64,000 nucleotides of DNA from VAYN01 sp963702075 (GTDB lineage Bacteria; Actinomycetota; Thermoleophilia; Solirubrobacterales; 70-9), in NCBI GenBank assembly GCA_963702075.1, contig OY969703.1:1488001-1552000 (forward strand), written 5' to 3'. Position numbers and translations under genes: made by a program. The notes beneath the pieces were generated by a model. The model did not search any database, was not told the DNA's origin, and was given only the letters and a program-made list of their open reading frames with translations. The first letter of the stretch is position 1. The number at the start of each line of letters is the position of its first letter. Of this stretch, positions 8,134 through 16,500 are shown one piece after another.

Positions 8134-8881
8134 GTGCGGGCTGCCGACCTCGACGTGGAGCGGCTAGGGGAGGGTCCGCCGGTCCTCTTCGTACCTGGCA
8201 GCGTCGTCGGCGCGGATCTGACCTGGCGCCGCCAGCGTGAGCTCGCCCGCAGCTGGACGACGATCTTCCCCAACCGACCGGGCTTCGGCGACAGCCCGCC
8301 GCTGCCGCGCAACGACTTCGAGGTCGAAGCGCCGCTGTTCGCGGAGCTGCTCGGCGACGGCGCGCACCTGGGTCGGGCACTCCTACGGCGCCGTGATTGC
8401 CCTCTACGCGGCGGCACTGCGCCCCGAGGCGGTGCTCTCGCTCACCGTCTCTGAGCCGGGCACCCTGCAGCTGGCGGGGACGCCCGAGGCCGCCGAGATG
8501 ATCGTCAACGGGGAGCGCCTCTACGCCGCGGCCGACTCGATCACGCCGCTCGACTTCGTCCGCATGTTCCGCTTCGGCGCCAACTCCGCCCGCGAGACGC
8601 CCGCCGAGCTGCCGGAGTCGCTGCGCCGCGGGGCGGAGCTGGCGATGCGCGAGCGCCCGCCCTGGGAGGGGGAGGTGCCGCTCGACCGCCTCGCCGCGGC
8701 CGGCTTCCCAGTCCTCGTCGTCTCCGGCGGGCACTCTCCCGTCTTCGAGGCCGTCTGCGACCGGCTGGCCGAGGCGCTGGGAGCCGACCGGCAGACGATC
8801 GAAGGGAGGGGCCACAGCGTCCCCGAGACGGGCGATCCCTACAACCGGCTCCTGGGGCGGTTCCTCGCCTCATGCGAGTAA
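8134..8881 (+). pseudogene. Alpha/beta hydrolase interrupted by a +1 frameshift
   Basis: Two overlapping frames encode one alpha/beta hydrolase. The first (GTG at 8134) gives GEGPPVLFVPGSVVGADLTW and FPNRPGFGDSPPLPRN up to GDGAHL. The second continues with VGHSYGAVIALYAAALRP, containing the nucleophile elbow G-H-S-Y-G, and reaches GRGHSVPETG with the likely catalytic histidine. Removing one G from the GGG at 8370-8372 joins them perfectly. Either the gene is broken or the base is a sequencing error in a G-run. The substrate is unknown. The gene follows aroA by 1 nt. Confidence 0.75.
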
Positions 8882-8926
8882 GGCGCCGCCGGCTGAGCTG
8901 AAGCGACGCCCGGCGGTCCACCCCCA

Positions 8927-8932
8927 TACCCT
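8927..8932 (+). promoter_or_regulatory. TANNNT box before cmk
   Basis: TACCCT ends 6 nt before the cmk ATG, with no Shine-Dalgarno sequence between; a candidate -10 box for a leaderless mRNA. Confidence 0.4.
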
Positions 8933-8938
8933 GCGCCG

Positions 8939-9577
8939 ATGGTGATCGCGATCGACGGGCCCGCCGGGGCCGGCAAGTCCACGGTCGCGCGCGGCGTCGC
9001 GGCCGAGGTCGGCTTCACCTACCTCGACTCCGGGGCGATGTACCGCTGCGGGGCGCTGGCGGCGCTGCGGGGCGGAGCCGACCTCGACGACGGCGACGCC
9101 GTCGGTGCCCTGGTCGAGGGACTCGGGATCGACTTCGACGGGCGGCGCGTGCTGCTTGGCGGTGACGACGTCACCGCGGCGATCCGCGCGCCCGAGGTCA
9201 GCGCCGCCGCCTCCCGGGTGTCCGTCCACCCGCGAGTGCGTGAAGCGATGGTCGCCCGCCAGCGCCAGCTGATCGCCGCCGGTAACTACGTCGCCGAGGG
9301 CCGGGACATCGGCACCGTCGTCAGCCCCGAGTCGCCGCTGAAGGTCTTTCTCACCGCCTCCGACGAGGAGCGGGCGCGGCGCCGCGCGGAGGAGACCGGC
9401 GAGGACTTCGAGGCAGTGCTGGCGGCGCAGCGCCAGCGCGACGCCCGCGACACCGAGCGCGAGCACGGCGCCCTGCGCGCCGCCGACGACGCGGTTGAGC
9501 TCGATACGACCGGCTTCACCCAGGACGAGGTCGTCGCCCGCGTAGTCGTCCTCGCCCGCGAGCGGGGTCTCGCATGA
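8939..9577 (+). CDS. cmk: Cytidylate kinase
   Basis: A 212-residue P-loop kinase phosphorylating CMP/dCMP with ATP. The Walker A motif GPAGAGKST lies at residues 7-15, followed by YLDSGAMYRCGALAAL. The catalytic region VAEGRDIGTVVSPESPLKVFLTA and the lid ASDEERARRRAEE are characteristic. cmk upstream of der is the standard order in Gram-positives. It starts at ATG with a TACCCT box 6 nt upstream. Confidence 0.95.
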   Translation: MVIAIDGPAGAGKSTVARGVAAEVGFTYLDSGAMYRCGALAALRGGADLDDGDAVGALVEGLGIDFDGRRVLLGGDDVTAAIRAPEVSAAASRVSVHPRVREAMVARQRQLIAAGNYVAEGRDIGTVVSPESPLKVFLTASDEERARRRAEETGEDFEAVLAAQRQRDARDTEREHGALRAADDAVELDTTGFTQDEVVARVVVLARERGLA

Positions 9578-9578
9578 G

Positions 9579-9616
9579 TTGTTCCTTTGGCCGACATAGC
9601 GAGCAAAAGGAACAGG
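9579..9616. repeat. Family-B palindrome between cmk and der
   Basis: TGTTCCTTT (9580-9588) pairs perfectly with AAAGGAACA (9606-9614). The 40-nt segment aligns without gaps to the palindrome upstream of ffh (51558-51597) at 28 of 40 positions, with the highest match in the arms. Both copies lie just upstream of a GTPase gene. Confidence 0.7.
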
Positions 9617-9626
9617 AGAGGGGGGC

Positions 9627-10946
9627 ATGAGCCTGCCAACCGTCGCCGTCGTCGGCTTCCCCAACGTCGGCAAGAGCACCCTCGTCAACCGCCTCGTCGG
9701 CGGCACCGAGGCGGTCACCTCGCCCGAGCCCGGCGTCACTCGCGACCGCAAGCGCCTGGCGACCGAATGGAACGGGATCGCCTTCGAGCTGATCGACACC
9801 GGCGGCATCGACCTCGGCGACGAGGCGGAGCTGGCGCGCGACGTGCAGGCGCAGGCGCGGCTCGGGATCGCCGAAGCCGACGCGATCGTGCTCGTCGTCG
9901 ACGGGCGCGCCGGCCTGCGCGCCGGCGACGCCGATCTGGCGAAGACGCTGCGCGGCTCGCAGGTGCCGGTGGTCGTCGTCGTCAACAAGGCCGACCGGCC
10001 GAACGACTACGCGATCACCGCCGAGTTCCACGGCCTCGGGCTCGGCGACCCGATCGCCGTCTCCGCCACCCACGGCCTCGGTACCGGCGACCTGCTCGAC
10101 GCGATCGCCGCCGCGCTGGGCGACCGCGAGCCCCAGCCCGAGGAGGACGACACCACCCGCATCGCCGTGATCGGCCGCCCCAACGTCGGCAAGTCCTCGC
10201 TCGTCAACGCCTTCCTCGGCTCCGAGCGGGTGATCGTCTCCGACATCGCCGGCACCACCCGCGACGCGATCGACACCGAGGTCGAGGTCGACGGTCGCCG
10301 CACGATCCTCGTCGACACCGCCGGCCTGCGCCGCCGCTCCAAGGTCGCCGGCACCGTCGACTACTACGCGCAGCTGCGCTCCGAACGGGCCGTCGAGCGT
10401 GCCGACGTCGCGATCGTCGTCTGCGACGCCTCCGAGGGGGTGACGGCGGAGGACCTGCGCGCGGCAGAGATGGCGATGAAGGCCGGGTGCGCCTCGCTGC
10501 TGGTGATGAACAAGTGGGACCTCACCGAGACCGACATCGACGACGCCCGCGCCCGGGTCGAGCGCAAGCTGCGGCTCCGTCCCGCCGTCATCACCTGCTC
10601 GGCCACCCGCGGGCGCAACGTCGGCACCCTGCTGCCGCGGGCCCTGCAGCTCGCCGACAAGGCCGCCGAGCGGATTCCGACCCCGGAGCTGAACCGCTTC
10701 GTCAGCGACGTCGTCGCCAAGCACCCGCCGCCTTCCAAACGCGGCAAGCGCCTGCGCCTTTACTACGCGGCGCAGATCGGCGAGAGCCCGCCGCGCGTCG
10801 CGATCCAGGTCAACGACCGCAAACTGATCGCCCGCGATTGGGCCTACCACCTGGAGAACCGGATGCGCGAGACCTACGAGCTCGAGGGGGTCCCCCTGAT
10901 CATCGATTTCGTCCCCGCTTCCGGCCGCAGGCGCTACTCCGAATGA
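9627..10946 (+). CDS. der: Ribosome-associated GTPase Der (EngA)
   Basis: A 439-residue GTPase for 50S subunit assembly. Two tandem G domains are clear: GFPNVGKST (residues 11-19), DTGGID and NKADRP; then GRPNVGKSS, DTAGLRRRSK and NKWDLTE. A C-terminal KH-like domain follows (PSKRGKRLRLYYAAQIGESP). A strong purine-rich ribosome site (aggagaggggggc) precedes the ATG, unlike the leaderless-looking neighbours. Confidence 0.96.
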   Translation: MSLPTVAVVGFPNVGKSTLVNRLVGGTEAVTSPEPGVTRDRKRLATEWNGIAFELIDTGGIDLGDEAELARDVQAQARLGIAEADAIVLVVDGRAGLRAGDADLAKTLRGSQVPVVVVVNKADRPNDYAITAEFHGLGLGDPIAVSATHGLGTGDLLDAIAAALGDREPQPEEDDTTRIAVIGRPNVGKSSLVNAFLGSERVIVSDIAGTTRDAIDTEVEVDGRRTILVDTAGLRRRSKVAGTVDYYAQLRSERAVERADVAIVVCDASEGVTAEDLRAAEMAMKAGCASLLVMNKWDLTETDIDDARARVERKLRLRPAVITCSATRGRNVGTLLPRALQLADKAAERIPTPELNRFVSDVVAKHPPPSKRGKRLRLYYAAQIGESPPRVAIQVNDRKLIARDWAYHLENRMRETYELEGVPLIIDFVPASGRRRYSE

Positions 10947-10972
10947 CCGGCCGCCACCGCACAAATTTCCTC

Positions 10973-10978
10973 TAGTCT
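10973..10978 (+). promoter_or_regulatory. TANNNT box before metK
   Basis: TAGTCT ends 6 nt before the metK ATG. No ribosome-binding site is present; a probable -10 box of a leaderless transcript. Confidence 0.45.
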
Positions 10979-10984
10979 TCCGCC

Positions 10985-12232
10985 ATGACTTCTAAGCCTC
11001 TCGCCGAGGGCGAGTACCTCTTCACGTCCGAGTCGGTCACCGAGGGCCACCCGGACAAGGTCGCCGACGCGATCTCCGACGGCGTTCTCGACGCGATCAT
11101 GGGCGAGGATCCGGGCGGCCGCGTCGCCTGCGAGACCCTCGTCAACACCGGTATGGCGGTGGTCTCGGGGGAGATCTCCACCGACGTCCACCTGAACATC
11201 CCGGAGATCGTCCGCGAGACCGTGCGCGGGATCGGCTACGACCACGGCGACTACGGCTACCACTGCGACCACATCTCGGTCCTGACCTCGATCGACGAGC
11301 AGTCGCCTGACATCGCCCAGGGCGTCGACCAGGCCTACGAGACGAAAGTCAACCCTTCCGACGACGATGAGCTCGATGTCGCCGGCGCGGGCGACCAGGG
11401 AATGATGTTCGGCTACGCCAGCGACGAGACCGAGGCGCTGATGCCGATGCCGATCCACATCGCCCACCGGCTCGCCGAACGCCTCGCCGCGGTGCGCAAG
11501 GACGGCACCCTCGGCTACCTCGGCCCCGACGGCAAGACCCAGGTGACGGTGCGCTACGCCTACGGCCGCCCGGTCTCGGTCGAGAAGCTGCTGATCTCGA
11601 CTCAGCACGAAGAGGGGATCGACTCCCAGACCCAGATCAAGCCGGAGCTGTGGGAGAGCGTCGTCCTCCCGGTTTTGCAGTCCGAGGTCCCGGGGCGATT
11701 CGACGAAAGCGCCCTCCAAGGAGAGTTCCTCGTCAACCCGACCGGCAAGTTCGTGATCGGCGGCCCGGTCGGCGACGCCGGCCTCACCGGCCGCAAGATC
11801 ATCGTCGACACCTACGGCGGCATGGCCCGCCACGGCGGCGGCGCCTTCTCCGGCAAGGACCCGTCCAAGGTCGACCGCTCGGCCGCCTACGCCGCCCGCT
11901 ACGTGGCCAAGAACGTCGTCGCCGCCGGCCTGGCGCAGCGTTGCGAGGTCCAGGTCGCCTACGCGATCGGCGTCGCCCATCCCGTCAGCCTGATGGTCGA
12001 GACCTTCGGCACCGGCAAACTCCCCGACGCCCAGATCTCCCAGCTCGTGGAGGCCGAGTTCGACATGCGCCCCGGCGCCTTCCGCGAGTACCTGGACCTC
12101 CACCGCCCGATCTTCCAGAAGACCGCCGCCTACGGCCACTTCGGCCGCGCCGACGACGACTTCACCTGGGAGCGCACCGACCGCGCCGAGGCCCTGCGCA
12201 ACGCAGCGGGCCTCGAGGCCGCGACGGCATAG
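10985..12232 (+). CDS. metK: S-adenosylmethionine synthase
   Basis: A 415-residue enzyme making S-adenosylmethionine from ATP and methionine. The hexapeptide GAGDQGMMFGYA and the phosphate-binding loop GGGAFSGKDPSKVDRSAAY are diagnostic; SVTEGHPDKVADAISD opens the protein. It starts at ATG preceded by TAGTCT. A bidirectional hairpin (12236-12265) lies 3 nt beyond its stop. The product feeds the methyltransferases in the window, including RsmB, RsmD and TrmD. Confidence 0.97.
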   Translation: MTSKPLAEGEYLFTSESVTEGHPDKVADAISDGVLDAIMGEDPGGRVACETLVNTGMAVVSGEISTDVHLNIPEIVRETVRGIGYDHGDYGYHCDHISVLTSIDEQSPDIAQGVDQAYETKVNPSDDDELDVAGAGDQGMMFGYASDETEALMPMPIHIAHRLAERLAAVRKDGTLGYLGPDGKTQVTVRYAYGRPVSVEKLLISTQHEEGIDSQTQIKPELWESVVLPVLQSEVPGRFDESALQGEFLVNPTGKFVIGGPVGDAGLTGRKIIVDTYGGMARHGGGAFSGKDPSKVDRSAAYAARYVAKNVVAAGLAQRCEVQVAYAIGVAHPVSLMVETFGTGKLPDAQISQLVEAEFDMRPGAFREYLDLHRPIFQKTAAYGHFGRADDDFTWERTDRAEALRNAAGLEAATA

Positions 12233-12235
12233 ACC

Positions 12236-12265
12236 AAAAAAACGCCCCAGCCGAGGCCGGGGCGT
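12236..12265 (-). terminator. Rho-independent terminator between metK and the collagen-like gene
   Basis: An 11-bp stem (12242-12252 with 12255-12265, one mismatch) is followed on the minus strand by seven T residues (A-run 12236-12242 on the plus strand). It therefore terminates the minus-strand collagen-like gene and may also stop metK transcription. Confidence 0.85.
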
Positions 12266-12290
12266 CATTGTGCATCTTTGGCCCGACCCG

Positions 12291-12962
12291 CTAGGGCGCA
12301 GTCACCGCCCAACTACCCTTCGCAATTGCTTCTTGACTCGTGTCTTCAAGCGGGAATGCGAGGACAACCCCGTTGCGGCCCAGACCATCGGGATTGATGA
12401 AGTCTGCGAAGGCGATGTTTTCGAGCGACCCCTGAATATAGACGCAGAGGTGCCCCGCTGCTGCCTGCGGTTCTTCGTTCGTACCCGGGCAATTGGGGTT
12501 ACTGGTGTCACCCGGTTCGATGTACTCAGGGACGAATTCGCCACTCGTCATGGCCAATGGGAAGCTCACTTGTGCGTACGCAGTGCTCACGCCGGTTGCG
12601 CGAACCCCCCAGACGCCCGTTACCGTGGCTTTCGACGGCATTTTGCAGGTGGGGTTGGTCGTACTGCAGACCCCCGCTTCGCCGTCTTCGCCGTCTTGCC
12701 CGGGTTCGCCGTTTTTGCCGTTTTGACCCGGGGCCCCATCGGCGCCTTTGGGTCCTTGGCCTCCCTGAGGCCCGGCAGGTCCCTGGGCCCCTTCTTTGCC
12801 CGGTTTGCCAGCGTACTTCTTGGCGATCTTGACTACTTCCTTCTTCTGGATGCTCGATAGCTTGGCCGCGGCGAAAGCAGTGCCGGCAAGTGCAATCACA
12901 AGCGCGAGAATCGCGATCATCAGTCCGGCCGAACCGGATCGCATACGGAGTCGATGAAACAT
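12291..12962 (-). CDS. Secreted or membrane-anchored collagen-like repeat protein
   Basis: A 223-residue protein. An N-terminal hydrophobic segment (GLMIAILALVIALAGTAFAAA, about residues 13-33) acts as a signal or anchor. Residues 51-95 carry a Gly-X-Y collagen-like run (GKPGKEGAQGPAGPQGGQG and onward). A C-terminal globular domain contains four cysteines (CSTTNPTCK; CPG; CVY). The start has a GGGAGGG ribosome site. Short collagen-like secreted proteins are common in Solirubrobacterales genomes; the function is unknown. A probable Crp-type operator lies about 125 nt upstream. Confidence 0.75.
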   Translation of the reverse strand: MFHRLRMRSGSAGLMIAILALVIALAGTAFAAAKLSSIQKKEVVKIAKKYAGKPGKEGAQGPAGPQGGQGPKGADGAPGQNGKNGEPGQDGEDGEAGVCSTTNPTCKMPSKATVTGVWGVRATGVSTAYAQVSFPLAMTSGEFVPEYIEPGDTSNPNCPGTNEEPQAAAGHLCVYIQGSLENIAFADFINPDGLGRNGVVLAFPLEDTSQEAIAKGSWAVTAP

Positions 12963-13083
12963 GCAGACCCTCCCCTAGTTGGGCCTCTTCGTAGAGGCTG
13001 TAATGACGTTCCCAATGCTCGAGACCCGAGCTCTATAAAGCTATAGAAATCTACCGTACCGAGTTAAGACCAGTCGGTATTTC

Positions 13084-13119
13084 GAGTGACTCCTGTCACT
13101 CCTTTTCACCTGCGTGAAA
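13084..13119. promoter_or_regulatory. Two adjacent inverted repeats, possible Crp/Fnr-type operator
   Basis: GAGTGAC-tcct-GTCACTC at 13084-13101 contains GTGA-N6-TCAC, the core of Crp-family sites. TTTCAC-ctgc-GTGAAA follows at 13104-13119. Both are perfect with 4-nt centres and lie upstream of the minus-strand collagen-like gene. Confidence 0.45.
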
Positions 13120-13219
13120 CCCACGGATAAAGAGAGCCCCAAGGGCCGGCGCTCGGACGATTGCGGACCTAAGGCAAGACCGCCTGACGCCTCTGACTCC
13201 TAGCAAGAGCAGGGGAAAA

Positions 13220-13250
13220 CCCGAGGGGCCTGAATATGGAACCCCTCGGG
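13220..13250 (-). terminator. Terminator-like hairpin downstream of the giant surface-protein gene
   Basis: CCCGAGGGG (13220-13228) pairs with CCCCTCGGG (13242-13250). On the minus strand the stem is followed by TTTTCCCC. It could terminate the minus-strand gene that ends at 13511, although 260 nt away. Confidence 0.5.
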
Positions 13251-13254
13251 ACAC

Positions 13255-13371
13255 CTAGCAAGGTATTAAGTATCGCAAAAGAGCAAGGAGCTGATTACAG
13301 CCTGCATGGTGATCGAGTTCTTTGTCGTAGTGCCCTCGCCCGCTGCGGCCAACGAGATCAAAGTCCGCTAG
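13255..13371 (+). pseudogene. Decayed copy of a signal-peptide region
   Basis: This plus-strand segment aligns closely with the start of the secreted-protein gene at 18509-19177: the shared upstream ctagcaagg, the ribosome-site region and about 25 codons of the signal peptide. The start ATG is replaced by AAG. The frame reads KSKELITACMVIEFFVVVPSP and meets TAG at 13369. The rest of the gene is missing. It is an inverted, truncated duplicate relative to its source about 5.8 kb away. Confidence 0.75.
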
Positions 13372-13510
13372 GTACGGTCGCTCCGACTGCTCCAAGAAAT
13401 TTGCGTTCGATATGACTTGACAGTTACGACAGATATGGCACCACGAACCGATCTACTCAAATGGGTGCATTTCGTATTTCGGGAAAGGTGGATGGGAACG
13501 AAAAAGTGCC

Positions 13511-16500
13511 TTATCGTTTTCTGCAGCCGATCGCTTCAAGCGCCGGCCGCTGGTCGAGCGTGCGGCCATTCTGGGCAGTCATCCGCACGATCGCCCGATT
13601 TGGCTTGGAACAGATGTCGGTTGAGTTGGTGAATAGGCCCTTCTTGCCGCCGCGCATCTTCAGCACGAACTTGGTGACGGGGGCATCGGGCACGGATTCG
13701 AAGGTCGCTCGGATGCCGCCATTCTTAGAGTCGATGCGCCCCACGAGGTTGGCATCAAATTCCCCGTCGAGCGCCACCACCACGTCGGGCAGCGGATGAT
13801 CGGAGGAGCGCAGGTAAACCGATCCGGAGAGCGGTTTTGCCAGGAGCGGCGTCCAGACCTTCGCCTTGCCGTACACCGAGCCTTTCGGACATTGATCAAC
13901 GGCGAACTGTTTGCGGGTGCAAATCGTTCCGATGTGTTCCTGAGCCAGGAACTCCGAGTGCGGCAGGGCGACGGAGGTCTTGGCGATATTGGCGTCGCCG
14001 CTCCGGGCCTTCAGTACCGCCGTCAGCGCTGGGTAGTCGGCTCGCTTGGTCCCACCCGCTAGCTTCAGCGTCAGCTTCGGCTTGAACTTCAGCGCTTGGC
14101 AGTCGCGAACCTGCAAAGGCGCAGAGGGATGGGCCAGTGCCCCTGCGATAGAGGCGACGCTGGAGTTGACCTCGAGCGGGGAGCAGTCGGTCGGATTCAA
14201 AGTGAAGTTTGGCCGGTCGATGACGACATGCAGATGCCGGTAGGCGAGGCCCACGCCTTCGAAGAACTGGGGCAGGGGATCGGCTTTGACGATGCCTCGA
14301 TTCGTGTCGGGGTCGAGGCCGAGTCCGCTCCTGATCACAACATTGCCGAGGTCGAAGGGGCCGGCCTGCGCGGGTGCGACCGTGACTACGCTGAAGGGCT
14401 CCCCTTTGTAAGGGCCGGCGAGGTAGACGGTCGGCTGAGGTTTGCCGACGCCCGGAACCCAAAACGGTTCCGGGCCGGGACCGGCCGCGGCAGTGACGGA
14501 CCCAATTCTCGAATCGGCCGGACAGGCTCCGCTAACCGCTGCCGTGTCAGGGCAGAGCGGAACGCCATTGATCATCGCAAGCTCCCCATCGGGCAACATC
14601 AGTTCGAATCCCCGAAGATTCTGTTGGCCGTCGGGTTTCGTCAGGTCGATGATCAGCGGACTGAAATTGCCCGCCACCGGTTCGGTGACGCCGGCTGAGA
14701 GGCTTGGGCTGAATCCTTGGTCGCAACCCTGGTCAATCGTCATCTGACTTTTGCCCGAAACGGCTGGGTCATTGGAGTGGGGCAGAAGGGTGTAGTCGGT
14801 GACGAAGGTACCGCAATGATCGGGGTTCTCGAGCGGGGCACGTGGCCCGCCCCAGACGCTCAGATCGATCTCGGAGGCCGGAACCTGCGGCAGGTCGGTG
14901 AAGGTGGCGGTCAACCTGCCCGTGCTGGGGTCGGGTTGAAGCTCGCCAGGGAGCTTGATGTGGAGGCCCAGAGCGTCGGCGACCAACCAGAGTCCGAACT
15001 GATGGCCCGCTGAAGGCGCTCGCTGGTAGAGCTCGCCGTCGATCGGAGTCGAGAGGGCGGGGGAGGTTATCGTTGCGGTCCCGAGCTTGGAGTTGTCAGG
15101 GCAATTGGCGTCCACTTCCTGGTGGAAGCCAACCTGTTCATCAGAGCAGGTCCCGATCCAGTTGGCCGCGCCCGGGGCGATCTCCATGCCCTCTGGCAGC
15201 GTCACCTTCGCTTCGCGCATGGTCGCGGTTGACCTTTCTTCTTCTCCTAGGTGCTGAGGGATGGTCAGCTTCGTGTCGAGGCCCGTCGCAGCTCCGGCGA
15301 CGTGGCTGGTCGGCTCGGCGCTGAAGCTCGGATCAAAGGGCAGGCCTTGGCATTCGGCAATCGGACCTGGTTCGAGTGGCGTGCGGCTTTGGAAAAGGCT
15401 CCCGGGCAACTGGTAGCTCGTTACCGAGAGTCCAACTTCACCTAGTCCGCAGGAACTGGGATTAGAAAGGAACGATTTTCTTTCCGCCGCCGGAATCGAA
15501 CTGGGGCGTTTGCTGCCGGGCTGTTTGCAAGGAATGAGTTGACCACCACATTCAGGGATTTCTTGAACCGCCACCCGCTGCCCATCGTGACTTGGGGAAG
15601 CTGGGTTGCCCCACATCGTCGCTTGCGCTTCGAGCACCGAAACCAGGCCCGAAGAATGGTGGACGGTCGCGACGACGCTGTAGTCCGAAGCGGTGCGAAC
15701 CTTGACGTCGAGATAAATGGGCAAGAAGACGGCAAAGAACCCAAATCGGGCTACCTCAGCATTCGGGTGAGGTGGCTGAAGATTGAGGATCGGCACATTC
15801 AGTTCATTGAAGGTGGTCAGCACATGGGCAGTACCTACCTGGGTGTCTGGCGAGCAGTGCTGAGCCAGGAAGTCGCCGGTACTGCACTTTGGGACCGCGT
15901 TGGGATTCCCAACCAGGCCCGGCGGAAGTTCGAAGGCGAGCTCTTCGGGGCGAGCGCCTGCTTTCACGACCCCGCTCTCGATGCTGTGAGTTACGGAAAA
16001 ACTGGTTAGGAAATCCGGATGTGTGCCCGCGCCCGTAGCCGTAACACCTGCCGTGAAGTCGTTGATCCCGAAATCGTCGAATTCTCCGGCAGCGAGAGTA
16101 GTGGGGCTCGAGCTTGCTCCAGCGGCCGTTTCCGTTCCCGCATCAGAAGGTTTGGGATCGGTGCCGTCGGCCGTAGGTAAAGGTTCCGGGGCGGAACCTT
16201 GTATCCCCGTCGTGGCAGTAGAGCTAGTTGCTTTGTGCTTATTCGACTTGCGTTTGTGGCAAGGCTTGCGTTTCCCGTGGTGTTTCGAGCGCCCGTGGCA
16301 GTTCCTTGGCCTTCTGGGCTTCACGTTCTTCCCGTCGGTGGCCCGCGACCCCTGCGCGAGCAGGGGGGCTGGCGGGCCTTGGGGACGGCACCCTTCCTTG
16401 AGGCATTCCGCTGCCGCGGGGGGATGAGAAAAGCCGCCACCCACCCGGGCGTCATAGAGATTGGGGTTGCCCCCACCCCCAGCTCCGGAAACCAGTTCCT

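Larger units (their letters stand above)
12963..13254. other. AT-richer intergenic region upstream of the collagen-like gene
   Basis: No gene is visible here. The stretch holds the CTATA/TATAG region near 13031-13048 that may be a minus-strand promoter, two adjacent inverted repeats (13084-13119) and a terminator-like stem (13220-13250). It is clearly lower in GC than the flanking core genes. Confidence 0.5.
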
